From: Deinococcus aquiradiocola
Lineage (GTDB): Bacteria; Deinococcota; Deinococci; Deinococcales; Deinococcaceae
DNA: 64,000 nucleotides
Reading direction: 5' to 3'
Assembly: GCF_014646915.1 (NCBI RefSeq)
Contig: NZ_BMOE01000007.1
Span: forward strand, 1 to 64,000
In this document: positions 1-8,401 of the stretch, in pieces
Position numbering within the stretch: the first letter of the stretch is position 1
Layout of the letters: each line of letters begins with the position of its first letter
Translations under genes and position numbers: made by a program
The notes under the pieces: model-generated
The model's database searches: none
Told to the model about the DNA's origin: nothing
What the model saw: only the letters and a program-made list of their open reading frames with translations

Positions 1-73
1 TAGACTGATCTCAGCTCGTGACTGGCAGAAAGAGAGCCCGATAAGAATGAGCGCGAGTGGCCCGATAAGCTGA

Positions 74-448
74 GCGGCGGGGGCCAAGCTGGCGAGCGCA
101 CGCATCGGGATCAGCCGGGGCGGTCGGATCAGCAAGATCCATGTCCTGAGCGAGGGTCGAGGACGGCCATTGGCCGTCCTCGTGTCTGCTGGGGAAGCGT
201 CGGATCCAACGTTTCTCATCCCGCTGCTGGACGCGGTGCGGGTGCTGAGGGTGATGAAAGGTTGTCTGAGAAAGCGTCCGACCAGTCTTAGGATGGACCG
301 GGCATATGGGGCTGGAATGTACTCACGGGCCCGGAGGGCCCGTGGGATCCGCTGTATCTGTCCAGAGCGCGAAGACGCGAAGAAAGCGCGGCTGGAGCGG
401 GGACAGCGAGGTGGACGGTCGCCCAGCCATGATCCGGAAGCCTATAAG
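74..448 (+). pseudogene. IS5-family transposase, 5' part of an interrupted gene
   Basis: The frame reads RGGRISKIH, then [25 protein letters not shown] and [10 protein letters not shown], ending DPEAYK. This is the central to C-terminal part of an IS5-family (IS427-type) DDE transposase. The N-terminal third is missing: the frame is stopped by a TGA near base 71, and the DNA before it holds a short repeat (cccgataag twice) instead of transposase code. The gene continues at base 1912 after a 1.46-kb insertion. Joining the two parts restores the reading frame as [12 protein letters not shown]. No IS5 left terminal repeat was identified, so this element is dead. Confidence 0.8.
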
Positions 449-1907
449 CTTGTGATTTAACTGTTTGAGGGTCGAACGGGAGCGATTTTGTATGCTGCTT
501 TATGGACGCTGACGCTCAGCTGGCTCCCTTACAGCAGTTTCGGGAAGACGTGTTTGGCGCGTTGGAACACCGTTCCAACGCGCAGTTTCACTTGCTGGAC
601 GCGATCACGACCGCCGGGATGGTGCCGAGCTTCGCGCACCTCAGCTTGCAGGGCAGTTTCTTGCATCGCTGGGGCAGCTTGTATGCCGCGTTAACCCAGG
701 GAAAACACGATATTCAGCGGCTGAGAGCGGCGGTAGGAAGGACCCTGCTTCCAGACGCCCCCCCGGTCTTCGCCATCGACACCAGCACCTGGGTCAGGAA
801 TGATGCCGAGACCAGCCCAGGACGCGGCTTTTACTACCACGCCAGTCGGCACAGCGCCGGGAAGCCCGTGGTCGCTGGATGGTCGTTCTCCTGGATCGCT
901 CAACTCGGGACCACGCAGAGCAGTTGGACCGCGCCGCTGGATGTTCAGCGCGTTTCTGTCGAAGGAACGGCCCACCAGACCGCGGATGACCAGATCCAGC
1001 AGGTGATGACGTTGCTTCACGGGACCACCACACCTCTGTTCGTGTTTGACGGTGGATACGACCCGACCCGTCTGGCAAAGCTGCATCACGCTGAAAAGAT
1101 TGCCGTCCTGGTCCGTGTCCGTCGAAATCGACGCTTCTATTTCGACGTCGACGACCGTCCTGGTCCCCAGGGCGGTCGCCCCCGGGTCCATGGGGCACGC
1201 TTCAGTTGCCAGGACGAAACGTCGTGGCCTGCTCCACATCAGGAACACCTGGAGACCACTTCGGCATACGGAGCGGTTCGGGTCCGAGCCTGGTCCGGTC
1301 TTCATGTCAAATCCGGGCAGGATGTGCGTCCGGGTGACAACTCGGCGAAGACGACCTATAGCGGTACCGTCCTGCTGCTCGAAGTCTCCAAACTCCCTCG
1401 CGAGACCAGAACGCCGCAAGCGTTCTGGCTCTGGTGGCGAGGTCCGGGGACCCCGGACCTCGCCTTGCTCTGGCGGGCTTATACCAGGCGATTTGACCTG
1501 GAACACACCTTCCGCTTCCTGAAAGGCACCCTGAATTGGGACAAGCCTCGGGTCCGAACACCGGAGCAGGCAGAACAGTGGAGTTGGCTGGTGCTCCTGG
1601 CCTTCACCCAGTTGCGGTTGGCCAGGGCCGTCCTGGAAGATGCCCGGCTTCCCTGGCAAGCTCCTCAAGCCCAGGGACGTCTGACACCGAGTCGAGCTCG
1701 ACAAGGTTTTGCTCAGCTGTTGCCACGCTTGGGGACCCCAGCTTCCCCGCCAAAACCCTGTGGTTACTCTCCAGGCCGACCTTCTGGACGCCGCTCCCCA
1801 CCAGCGACACGTTACCCGGCGGTGAAACGCACCGCCTGACCGGCCTGAACAACCAACAACACGATCAGGACGACCGCCACAATCAGCGGTCGGCTTAAAT
1901 CACAAGG
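449..1907 (+). mobile_element. IS701/IS4-superfamily insertion sequence, apparently intact
   Basis: The element is bounded by a perfect 12-bp inverted repeat, CTTGTGATTTAA at 449-460 and TTAAATCACAAG at 1895-1906. A TAAG direct repeat flanks it at 445-448 and 1908-1911, the 4-bp target duplication expected of IS701-like elements. It carries one full-length transposase gene. It lies inside the IS5-family transposase gene, and removing it with one TAAG copy restores that frame, so it is the younger of the two. The outermost base on the right side is uncertain by 1 bp. Confidence 0.85.
502..1839 (+). CDS. DDE transposase of the inserted IS701/IS4-type element
   Basis: This 445-aa protein catalyses cut-and-paste movement of its own element. 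A plausible DDE triad is visible: D93 in FAIDTSTW, D183 in FVFDGGYD and E334 in RRFDLEHTFRFLKG. The C-terminus ([18 protein letters not shown]) has the basic GRPxG tail common in this group. The start is ATG 502, 53 bp inside the left terminal repeat, and the stop is about 68 bp before the right one. There is no frameshift, so the element may still be active. Exact family assignment (IS701 versus another IS4-superfamily branch) is inferred from motifs and the 4-bp target duplication. Confidence 0.85.
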   Translation: MDADAQLAPLQQFREDVFGALEHRSNAQFHLLDAITTAGMVPSFAHLSLQGSFLHRWGSLYAALTQGKHDIQRLRAAVGRTLLPDAPPVFAIDTSTWVRNDAETSPGRGFYYHASRHSAGKPVVAGWSFSWIAQLGTTQSSWTAPLDVQRVSVEGTAHQTADDQIQQVMTLLHGTTTPLFVFDGGYDPTRLAKLHHAEKIAVLVRVRRNRRFYFDVDDRPGPQGGRPRVHGARFSCQDETSWPAPHQEHLETTSAYGAVRVRAWSGLHVKSGQDVRPGDNSAKTTYSGTVLLLEVSKLPRETRTPQAFWLWWRGPGTPDLALLWRAYTRRFDLEHTFRFLKGTLNWDKPRVRTPEQAEQWSWLVLLAFTQLRLARAVLEDARLPWQAPQAQGRLTPSRARQGFAQLLPRLGTPASPPKPCGYSPGRPSGRRSPPATRYPAVKRTA

Positions 1908-1911
1908 TAAG

Positions 1912-2040
1912 GAGAGAAACCTCGTGGAGCGCTGCATCAATCGACTGAAGGATTTCCTTGCGATGGCCACTCGGTATGACAAGCGGGGCTGGCATTTCCT
2001 GTCGGTCGTGCACATCGCCTGTATTGTCCTCTGGCTCTGA
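1912..2040 (+). pseudogene. IS5-family transposase, 3' part
   Basis: Continuation of the split transposase: [15 protein letters not shown], then [24 protein letters not shown] and TGA. The VERC..NRLK..ATRYDK block is the C-terminal signature of IS5/IS427 transposases, with the catalytic glutamate in LVERC. The DNA after the stop (gattcgtcagac) recurs at 9312-9323 after a second, smaller remnant, so it probably marks the right end of the original IS5 element. Confidence 0.8.
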
Positions 2041-2073
2041 TTCGTCAGACACACCCTAGCACCCGAGGTTAAT

Positions 2074-2676
2074 ATGGACAAGATGAAATTCCTTACCCCT
2101 CTTCTGCTCCTCTCCGTTACTGCCGCTTCCGCTCAGGACATGCAGGGTCTGTACGATCCCGCTCCTCCTGCCGACAGCGCCTTCGTCCGCGTCCTGAACG
2201 CCCCCACCGCCACGCTCGGCACGAAAGCCGTCACCGCCGGGAAGGGAGCCGCCAGCCCTTACGTCATCGTCCCGCAGGGCAGCTTCACGGCGAAGCTCGG
2301 CGCCACCACCGGCACCCTCAAGGTCGAGGCCGGAAAGTTCTACAGCGTCACCCCCCTCAACGGCAAGCTCGTCCTCATCACCGATCAGGCGGCCGAGAAC
2401 CGCGCCAAGGCCCTGCTAAGCATCTACAACCTCAGCAAGAACGCCAGCATCGACCTCAAGACGGCCGACGGCAAGACCACCGTCGTCAACGGCGTCAAGC
2501 CCGGCGAGGTAGGCAGCCGCGCTGTGAACGGCATCACTGTCGAGCTTGCGGCCTTCAGTGGCACCAAGAACCTCGGCGCGCTCAGGAGCGTCTCCCTCGA
2601 ACGCGGCAACGCGTACGCCATCGTCGTGACGGACACGGGCGTCACCTTCACCACCAGCAGCACGAAAACCAAGTAA
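2074..2676 (+). CDS. algF: AlgF-like alginate/polysaccharide O-acetyltransferase accessory protein
   Basis: This 200-aa exported protein begins with a signal peptide (MKFLTPLLLLSVTAASAQ, cleavage near residue 21). The mature start QGLYDPAPPADSAFVRVLNA is the hallmark of the AlgF family. In Pseudomonas, AlgF works with AlgI and AlgJ/AlgX to acetylate alginate in the periplasm. Start ATG 2074 follows a GAGG site. ATG 2083 is an alternative that would trim three residues. It is the first gene of a tight cassette, 10 bp before the MBOAT gene. Only 33 bp separate it from IS remnants, so the native promoter or upstream genes may have been replaced. Confidence 0.85.
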   Translation: MDKMKFLTPLLLLSVTAASAQDMQGLYDPAPPADSAFVRVLNAPTATLGTKAVTAGKGAASPYVIVPQGSFTAKLGATTGTLKVEAGKFYSVTPLNGKLVLITDQAAENRAKALLSIYNLSKNASIDLKTADGKTTVVNGVKPGEVGSRAVNGITVELAAFSGTKNLGALRSVSLERGNAYAIVVTDTGVTFTTSSTKTK

Positions 2677-2686
2677 GGCCAGACGA

Positions 2687-4105
2687 GTGGTCTTCAGCAG
2701 CAATATCTTCCTGTTCGCGTTCCTGCCTGTCTTCCTGGCCCTCTATTACCTCCTCCCCTTCAAGGCCAGAAGCGCCTGGATCCTCCTCGGCAGTTACGCC
2801 CTTTACGCTTGGTGGCGCCTCGACTTCCTCTGGCTCCTCGCCGGCGTCACCCTCGCCGCTTACTTCTTCGCCCTCGCCATCAATCAAGCCGTCGGTCCCC
2901 GCCGGTTCCAGCTCCTCAGTGTCGGCGTGACCCTCAACCTGCTCGTACTCGCCTACTTCAAGTACGCCAACTTCGGCATCGACTCCTTCAACGCCGCCAT
3001 CACCGCCGTCGGCCTCCAGCCCTTCACCTGGACCCCCGTCCTCCTCCCCATCGGCCTCTCCTTCTTCATCTTCCACGCCATCAGTTACCTCGTCGACGTC
3101 TACCGCAAGGAAGAACCCCCCACCCGCAACCTCCTCGACTTCGCCGCCTTCATCGCCCTCTTCCCCCACCTCATCGCTGGTCCCGTCCTCAAGTACAACC
3201 TCCTCGCCGACCAGTTCCGCACCCGCACCCACACCCTCGAAAAGTTCAGTTACGGCGCCACCCGCTTCATGACCGGCTTCGCCAAAAAGGTCCTGATCGC
3301 GGATACCATCGCGCCGCTGGTGACCGCCAGCTTCGGTCATGCGAACCCTACCCTGGCCGACAGCTGGCTCGGCGCCCTCGCCTACACCCTGCAGCTGTAC
3401 TTCGACTTCAGCGGTTACAGCGACATGGCCATCGGCCTGGCCGCCATGATGGGCTTCAAGTTCCCCGAGAACTTCAACCACCCGTACATCTCCCGCAGCA
3501 TCACCGAGTTCTGGCGCCGCTGGCACATGAGCCTGAGTTCCTGGCTGCGCGAGTACCTGTACATCGGGCTGGGCGGCAACCGCAAAGGACGCACTCGCAC
3601 CTACATCAACCTGTTCCTGACGATGCTGCTGGGCGGCCTGTGGCACGGCGCGAACTGGACGTTCGTGCTGTGGGGCGCATGGCACGGCGGGATTCTGGCC
3701 GTCGAACGTCGCCTGAAGGAAGCGAGCCTGTGGAAGCCCAGTCCGGCCTGGCTGACGATTCCCGGCACGATGCTGCTGGTGATCGTGGGCTGGGTGATGT
3801 TCCGGGCGGACAACGTGCCGGACGCGCTGCGCATGTACCGCGGGATGCTGGGCCTGAATGGCGTGTCGCTCAGCGACACGCTGGCATGGCAGGTCCGGCC
3901 GAGCGAACTGGTGACGATGCTGCTGGCGGGTGTGCTGGTGTACGTGGCGCCCTGGTGGGGCCGCACGGTGGGAGACGTGGGTGGACGCCTGCTGCGTCCC
4001 CGCCTGGCGGTGACGGCCACGACGGTGCTGCTGCCGCTGTTCGTGCTGGCCATCCTGAAACTGTCCGCCCAGAGTTACACGCCCTTCCTGTACTTCCAGT
4101 TCTGA
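2687..4105 (+). CDS. algI: MBOAT-family O-acyltransferase, AlgI-like
   Basis: This 472-aa polytopic membrane protein passes acetyl groups across the membrane for exopolysaccharide acetylation. It begins VFSSNIFLFAFLPVFLALYY, typical of AlgI/DltB/PatA proteins. It has about 10-12 hydrophobic segments and the MBOAT signature: WRRWHMSLSSW with H279 and GLWHGANW with catalytic-type H319. The start is GTG 2687, after an AAGG site in the algF tail. Length matches AlgI (about 470-520 aa). Family assignment is firm. The polymer substrate is unknown because no alginate synthesis genes are in the window. Confidence 0.92.
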   Translation: MVFSSNIFLFAFLPVFLALYYLLPFKARSAWILLGSYALYAWWRLDFLWLLAGVTLAAYFFALAINQAVGPRRFQLLSVGVTLNLLVLAYFKYANFGIDSFNAAITAVGLQPFTWTPVLLPIGLSFFIFHAISYLVDVYRKEEPPTRNLLDFAAFIALFPHLIAGPVLKYNLLADQFRTRTHTLEKFSYGATRFMTGFAKKVLIADTIAPLVTASFGHANPTLADSWLGALAYTLQLYFDFSGYSDMAIGLAAMMGFKFPENFNHPYISRSITEFWRRWHMSLSSWLREYLYIGLGGNRKGRTRTYINLFLTMLLGGLWHGANWTFVLWGAWHGGILAVERRLKEASLWKPSPAWLTIPGTMLLVIVGWVMFRADNVPDALRMYRGMLGLNGVSLSDTLAWQVRPSELVTMLLAGVLVYVAPWWGRTVGDVGGRLLRPRLAVTATTVLLPLFVLAILKLSAQSYTPFLYFQF

Positions 4106-4116
4106 GGTGACCTGAC

Positions 4117-5235
4117 ATGACCGAATTCGCTCAGGACACTCTGAAAAACAACATTGATCAGCCGGGAACCCCGGCCGTCCTGCGCTGGATGCCCGGCGCC
4201 TTCCTGATCGCGGCCGTCGTCACCGGGGCGGCCCTGACCCTGACGTCCAAAGGGGCGCGCGACTTCCCGAAAGACCAGGAGGTCGTGACAGGGAAGTGGG
4301 CGCACACCTACGAGACGGGCCTGGACGCCGGGGTCCCGTTCCGGGACCCTGCCGTGAAGCTGTGGGGCACGACGAACTACCGCCTGTTCGGTGAAGCCCG
4401 TGAGGGAGCGCTGGTCGGCGCGGACGGCTGGCTGTATACCAGCGAGGAGTTCGAAACGACCGATACAGTCACGGATGCGCGCGAAGTGCAGAAGAAACTC
4501 GCGTTCGTGCGTGAAGTGCGTGACGCGCTGGCCGCCCAGGGAGCGCACCTCATCGTGGCGGTCATCCCTGCCAAGACACGTGTGTATCCGGAACATCTCG
4601 GAGCGTACAAGGTCCCAGCCGTGAAAGCCGCCCTGTACGAACAGTTCCGGGAGAGCGTGACGGCGCTCGGTGTTCCGGCGCCGGACCTGCTGCAGGTCCT
4701 GCAGCAGCACAAGGCCCAGGGGAACCTGTTCGTCCGGACGGACACGCACTGGACGCCACTCGGCGCGAAGATCGCGGCTGACACCCTTGCAAAGACTGTT
4801 CGGGAAACGTGGCCGACCCTGGATCTCCCAGAAGTCTCCTTCGAGACCACTTCGAGTGCTGCTCCTCAGAAGACCGGGGATCTGCTCCGATACCTACCAC
4901 TCCCTGCAGGTGAAGGTCCGCAAGCCGCGGAAGTGCACGTGCCCACGACCACACAGGTCGGCGAGAGTGGCGGAGGCCTGCTCGGGGACGCCGAGGTGAG
5001 CGTGACGCTGGTCGGCACGAGTTACAGTGCGATCAAGGACTGGAACTTCGAAGGGGCGCTCAAGGAGGCCCTGCATACCGACGTCCTGAACGCAGCCGAT
5101 CCCGGTAAGGGGCCGGTCGTGCCGATGAGGGCATACCTGAAGAGTCAGGCCCTCAAGGATGCACCGCCGAAACTGGTGATCTGGGAGATTCCCGAACGGT
5201 TCCTGCGCTTTCAATACCCCGAAGAAAGCCGCTGA
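4117..5235 (+). CDS. algJ: AlgJ/AlgX-type SGNH acetyltransferase
   Basis: This 372-aa protein is anchored by one N-terminal membrane segment (about residues 26-43), with the catalytic part outside the membrane. It shows the SGNH-like marks of AlgJ/AlgX: GADGWLYTSEEF near 101-112, VRTDTHWTPLGAK with the D209-x-H211 pair, and GTSYS near residue 305 carrying the likely serine nucleophile. It completes the F-I-J acetylation set, 11 bp after algI. The cassette probably forms one transcript. Which of AlgJ or AlgX is the closer relative cannot be settled by eye. Confidence 0.85.
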   Translation: MTEFAQDTLKNNIDQPGTPAVLRWMPGAFLIAAVVTGAALTLTSKGARDFPKDQEVVTGKWAHTYETGLDAGVPFRDPAVKLWGTTNYRLFGEAREGALVGADGWLYTSEEFETTDTVTDAREVQKKLAFVREVRDALAAQGAHLIVAVIPAKTRVYPEHLGAYKVPAVKAALYEQFRESVTALGVPAPDLLQVLQQHKAQGNLFVRTDTHWTPLGAKIAADTLAKTVRETWPTLDLPEVSFETTSSAAPQKTGDLLRYLPLPAGEGPQAAEVHVPTTTQVGESGGGLLGDAEVSVTLVGTSYSAIKDWNFEGALKEALHTDVLNAADPGKGPVVPMRAYLKSQALKDAPPKLVIWEIPERFLRFQYPEESR

Positions 5236-5244
5236 ACCTCAGTA

Positions 5245-5263
5245 CCGGACATCTTTGTTCAGC
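5245..5263 (+). repeat. 19-bp dispersed repeat shared with 40762-40780
   Basis: The 19-mer CCGGACATCTTTGTTCAGC is identical here and at 40762-40780. A diverged reverse copy (GCCGAACAAAGATGACC) lies at 44239-44255, at the edge of an IS4-family transposase fragment. It sits in the short spacer that once separated algJ from the convergent P450 gene, before the IS630 element entered. It may be the end of an IS4-type element or a piece of the dispersed repeat described elsewhere in the window. Confidence 0.55.
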
Positions 5264-5271
5264 CGCCCCTA

Positions 5272-6255
5272 GAGCATTTGTCATAAAAACATGTGAGGGT
5301 GAGCGTGCTTAAACCAGCCAAAGGTATCGAAGGGCGTCACCGCCTGAAGCGCCCGACCGATGGCGTCCATCAAGGTGTCCAGGGTGGACCACCCGCCGCC
5401 CGAACGAGCGCTTTCAGTTTGGAAAACATCATCTCAATCGGATTGAAATCCGGACTGTAGGGAGAGAGGTAGAGCAAGCTGCACCCCCGAGCTTCGATGA
5501 GCGTCCGTACGGACGCTCGGTGGTGGGAGGAAAGATTGTCCATCACGACCACCTGTCCTGGCTCGAGGGCTGGACAGAGTTGCTCGCGCACGTACCACTC
5601 GAAGGTGTCCCCATTGACCGCTCCGGGAGTGACCAGCGGGGCCACTGGCCCCGCGAGGCGCAGGCCACAGATCAGGGTCTGGTTCAGGCCATGGTTCCGG
5701 GCCACCTGGCCCACAGCGCGCACATGACTGGGCGCGCGGGCATACAACGGAGTCATGGAGGTGTTGAAGCCACTCTCGTCCAGGAAGACCAGCTGCGTGG
5801 GTGCCTGCAAGTCGGGCGCCAGCTCGTTCAGGAACGCCAGACGGCGTTCCTCACACCGTTCGCGAGCGATCAGCGTTTTTTTTATAGGTGATGTGCTGCC
5901 GAGCGAAGGCCCGGTCGACCGTCTTGGCGCTGACCTTGAGGCCCGTGGCTGCTTCGAGCATGCGGGCATGCTCGACCAACGTCGCGTCGCCATGTTCTTC
6001 CAGTTGTTTCAGGAGTTGTGCTTCGTGCAGGGCAGTCAGCTGAAACGGGCGACCTGTGGGCTTGGCCACCACGTGCAGCTGGCCCAGCCGATGACTCTTG
6101 AGGTACCGGTAGACCGTCATGACGTTCACCGAGAATTGACGAGCGGCATCTTTGACCGACGTTCCGTTCTCGACAGCGGCAACGATTCGTTCCCGTAATG
6201 CGAAGTCATATCCCGCCGCTCCAACAATCTTCATACGCTTATTATGGCAGAAGCC
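5272..6255 (-). mobile_element. IS630-family insertion sequence
   Basis: The element is flanked by the dinucleotide TA at 5270-5271 and 6256-6257, the IS630/Tc1 target. The ends are imperfect inverted repeats: GAGCATTTGTCATAA on the left, and GGCTTCTGCCATAA read inward from the right. It contains a two-frame transposase gene on the minus strand. The right TA forms the first two bases of the TAG stop codon of the adjacent P450 gene. Confidence 0.85.
5281..6234 (-). pseudogene. IS630-family transposase, needs two frame changes
   Basis: The first frame starts at ATG 6234 and encodes the helix-turn-helix half (RERIVAAVENGTSVKDAARQFSV, then VYRYLKSHRLGQ). It ends near a run of eight A's at about 5877-5884. 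The second frame continues with the DDE half: VFLDESGFNTSM, VVMDNLSSHH and SPYSPDFNPIEMMFSKLKALVR. Slippage on an A-run to join two frames is a known IS630 strategy. A second shift near 5395 is needed to reach the usual ending TLMDAIGRALQAVTPFDTFGWF with stop at 5281. That one is probably a disabling mutation. Confidence 0.75.
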
Positions 6256-7478
6256 TAGAAGGCGACAGGCAGGGTTTTCAGGCCGCGCAGCTGGGTGCTG
6301 TCCCGCCAGACCACCTGGTCTCGCGGCACGTCCAGGCGCAGACCGGGCAGGCGGCGCAGCAGTGTCTCGAAGGCGATCTCTCCCTCCAGCCGGGCCAGCG
6401 GCGCGCCCAGGCAGAAGTGAACGCCCTGCCCGAAGGCCACGTGCCTGTTCAGTTCCCGGGCGAGGTTCAGCTCCTCGGGGTCAGTGAAGGCCCGCTCGTC
6501 GTGGTTGGCCGAGCCGAGCGCCGCCAGGATCACGTCGCCGCGCCGGATCTGCTGGCCGCCGAGTTCCACGTCCTCGCGGGCGTAGCGCGGGGCCGGGCTG
6601 AAGACCGGGCCGTTGTAGCGCAGGATCTCCTCGACGGCGGCCGGAATGCGGCCGGGATCGGCCTTCAGTCCGGCCAGCTGTTCCGGATGGTCGAGGAGCG
6701 TCAGGATGCCGATGCTCAGGAGATTCGAGGTGGTCTCGTGCCCGCCGAAGATCAGCAGGCCGACGGTCGCCATCAGTTCACCCTCGGTCAGGGTGTCTCC
6801 CTTCTCTTCCAGCCGGATCATGCCGCTGATCAGGTCGTCACCTGGACGTGCCCGCTTGTGGGCGATCAGCTGCATCACGTAGGCCGAGAAGTCACGCAGC
6901 ACCTCCGGCTGCGGGTTGGCATGGTCGGACAGTCCTTCCGACCACACCTGCATCTGCTTCATGTCGGTGGGCGGCACGCCCAGCATCTCGCAGATCACCT
7001 GAATCGGCAGCGGGTAGCCGAAGTCGGCGACCACTTCCATCCGGCCGCTGTCCTGCACCCTGTCGATCAGGGCGTCGGTGAGGGCCTGAATCCTGGGGCG
7101 CAGCGTCTCGACGTACCTGGGGGTGAACACCTTTCCCACGAGCCCGCGCAGGCGGGTGTGTTCCGCGCCGTCGACGCTCACCATGGTCTTCGCGCCCAGA
7201 AAGCTCTGTTCCTGGGCGCCGCCCTCGGCGGAGTGCCCGAAGACCCCCGCGTCCGGGTGGATGGCGCTGGCGTCGACAGTGAAGCGCGGGTCCTTGAGGA
7301 ATCTGACGGTCTCGGCGAAGCCGGTGATCAGCCAGGTGGCCGAACCGGTCGGATTGTAGGCTGTGGGTGCGTCGATCTGCACGACGGGTCCGCTGGCCCG
7401 CATCCGGGCGAACATCGGGTAGGGGTTGGCGGCGGTCGCCGGGTCGAAAACGTTCGGGGTGTGGTCGTGGCTGGTCAT
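6255..7478 (-). CDS. Cytochrome P450
   Basis: This 407-aa soluble bacterial P450 is a heme monooxygenase of unknown substrate. All core motifs are present: I-helix FGGHETT (244-250), ExxR in EEILR (284-287) and the heme loop FGQGVHFCLGA with proximal Cys356. Length is typical of CYP107/CYP105-like enzymes. ATG 7478 follows an AGGAG site. It lies 85 bp downstream of an SDR gene on the same strand, so the two are probably one operon under the divergent XRE regulator. No ferredoxin or reductase gene is nearby. Its TAG stop codon coincides with the target site of the adjacent IS630 element, but the protein looks complete. Confidence 0.95.
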   Translation of the reverse strand: MTSHDHTPNVFDPATAANPYPMFARMRASGPVVQIDAPTAYNPTGSATWLITGFAETVRFLKDPRFTVDASAIHPDAGVFGHSAEGGAQEQSFLGAKTMVSVDGAEHTRLRGLVGKVFTPRYVETLRPRIQALTDALIDRVQDSGRMEVVADFGYPLPIQVICEMLGVPPTDMKQMQVWSEGLSDHANPQPEVLRDFSAYVMQLIAHKRARPGDDLISGMIRLEEKGDTLTEGELMATVGLLIFGGHETTSNLLSIGILTLLDHPEQLAGLKADPGRIPAAVEEILRYNGPVFSPAPRYAREDVELGGQQIRRGDVILAALGSANHDERAFTDPEELNLARELNRHVAFGQGVHFCLGAPLARLEGEIAFETLLRRLPGLRLDVPRDQVVWRDSTQLRGLKTLPVAF

Positions 7479-7563
7479 GTGCGTGCTCCTGGCGGGTTCA
7501 GATCGGGGTTCCGGGGGGTCGGGCCGAGGGGGACGGGACTGCGCGTTTCGGAGGTTCAGGAAT

Positions 7564-8349
7564 TCAGCCGACGGTCCATCCGCCGTCCACGGTCAGGACC
7601 GCGCCGTTGACGCCTTTCGCGTCGTCCGAGGCCAGGAACAGGGCGGCGCGGGCGATCTCCTCGGCCTGAAGCACGCTCACGCCCATCCTGTCGAGCGACA
7701 GCGGGGCCAGGCGGGCCATGCCCAGCGGGTTCGGTACCGTGATGCTGCTGCCGATGCCGGTGGCGACCCCGCCCGGCGCGATGGCCACGCAGCGGACGCC
7801 CTGCGGCAGGTACGTCCAGGCGACGTTCCGGGTCAGGCCGATCAGGGCGTGCTTGGAGGCCGTGTAGGCGGTCCCGGCCCGCCCGCCGAACTGCCCGCCC
7901 ACCGAGGCGGTGTTGATGATGACCCCGCCGCCCTGTGCGGTCATGATCGGCAGCGCGCGCCGGGTGGCGTACATCGGGCCGCTCACGTTGACGGCCATCA
8001 CCCGCTCCCACAGGTCGTCGTCGATTTCGGCGGCGGGCACGAAGTTGTCGAGGATGCCGGCGTTGTTGCACAGCACGTCCAGGCGACCATGTGCACTGAC
8101 GGCCGCGTCCACGAAGGCATTCACCTGCGCGACCTTCGATACGTTGACCTGCACGGCGAGCGCCTCGCCTCCGGCCGCCCGGATCTGCGTGACCAGTTCG
8201 TCCAGGGGGGCGGTGTTCAGGTCGCCGAGGACGACCTTCGCGCCTTCGCGGGCGAACAGTTCGGCCATCGCGCGGCCCATGCCGGACGCGGCTCCGGTGA
8301 TGGCGACGACCTTGTGGGCGAGACGTGGGGATGAGGGTTGATGGGTCAT
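7564..8349 (-). CDS. SDR-family NAD(P)-dependent oxidoreductase
   Basis: This 261-aa classical short-chain dehydrogenase/reductase has the cofactor-binding TGAASGMG motif at 18-25, then LCNNAG, the YTASK active-site Tyr-Lys pair and a C-terminal GAVLTVDGGWTVG. It probably oxidises or reduces an alcohol/ketone of unknown identity. ATG 8349 is preferred over GTG 8358, because the latter adds only three residues and lies deeper in the divergent promoter. It is the first gene of the SDR-P450 operon, divergent from the XRE regulator with about 50 bp between them. Confidence 0.9.
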   Translation of the reverse strand: MTHQPSSPRLAHKVVAITGAASGMGRAMAELFAREGAKVVLGDLNTAPLDELVTQIRAAGGEALAVQVNVSKVAQVNAFVDAAVSAHGRLDVLCNNAGILDNFVPAAEIDDDLWERVMAVNVSGPMYATRRALPIMTAQGGGVIINTASVGGQFGGRAGTAYTASKHALIGLTRNVAWTYLPQGVRCVAIAPGGVATGIGSSITVPNPLGMARLAPLSLDRMGVSVLQAEEIARAALFLASDDAKGVNGAVLTVDGGWTVG

Positions 8350-8391
8350 GCCGTTCACTCTGAAGGCCGTGCCGACCCTTAAACAGTCCAG

Positions 8392-8400
8392 GGATTATCC
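8392..8400. promoter_or_regulatory. Putative operator GGATTATCC between the SDR operon and its XRE regulator
   Basis: GGATTATCC is an odd palindrome ending one base before the regulator start codon at 8402, in the only shared promoter between the two divergent genes. Read from the other strand it gives AGGATAATCCCTGG. Its position suggests that the XRE/MmyB protein binds here to control both directions. This is an inference from layout and symmetry. Confidence 0.45.
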
Positions 8401-8401
8401 T

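Noticed and set aside
170..460. A 96-aa stand-alone protein
   Set aside because: It is the interrupted IS5 transposase. Its last residues (LVI) come from the end of the inserted element.
2648..3685. 345-codon acidic open frame antisense to algI
   Set aside because: Composition (EGEGEE/VEEV runs) is the mirror of hydrophobic membrane codons. The MBOAT signature is on the plus strand.
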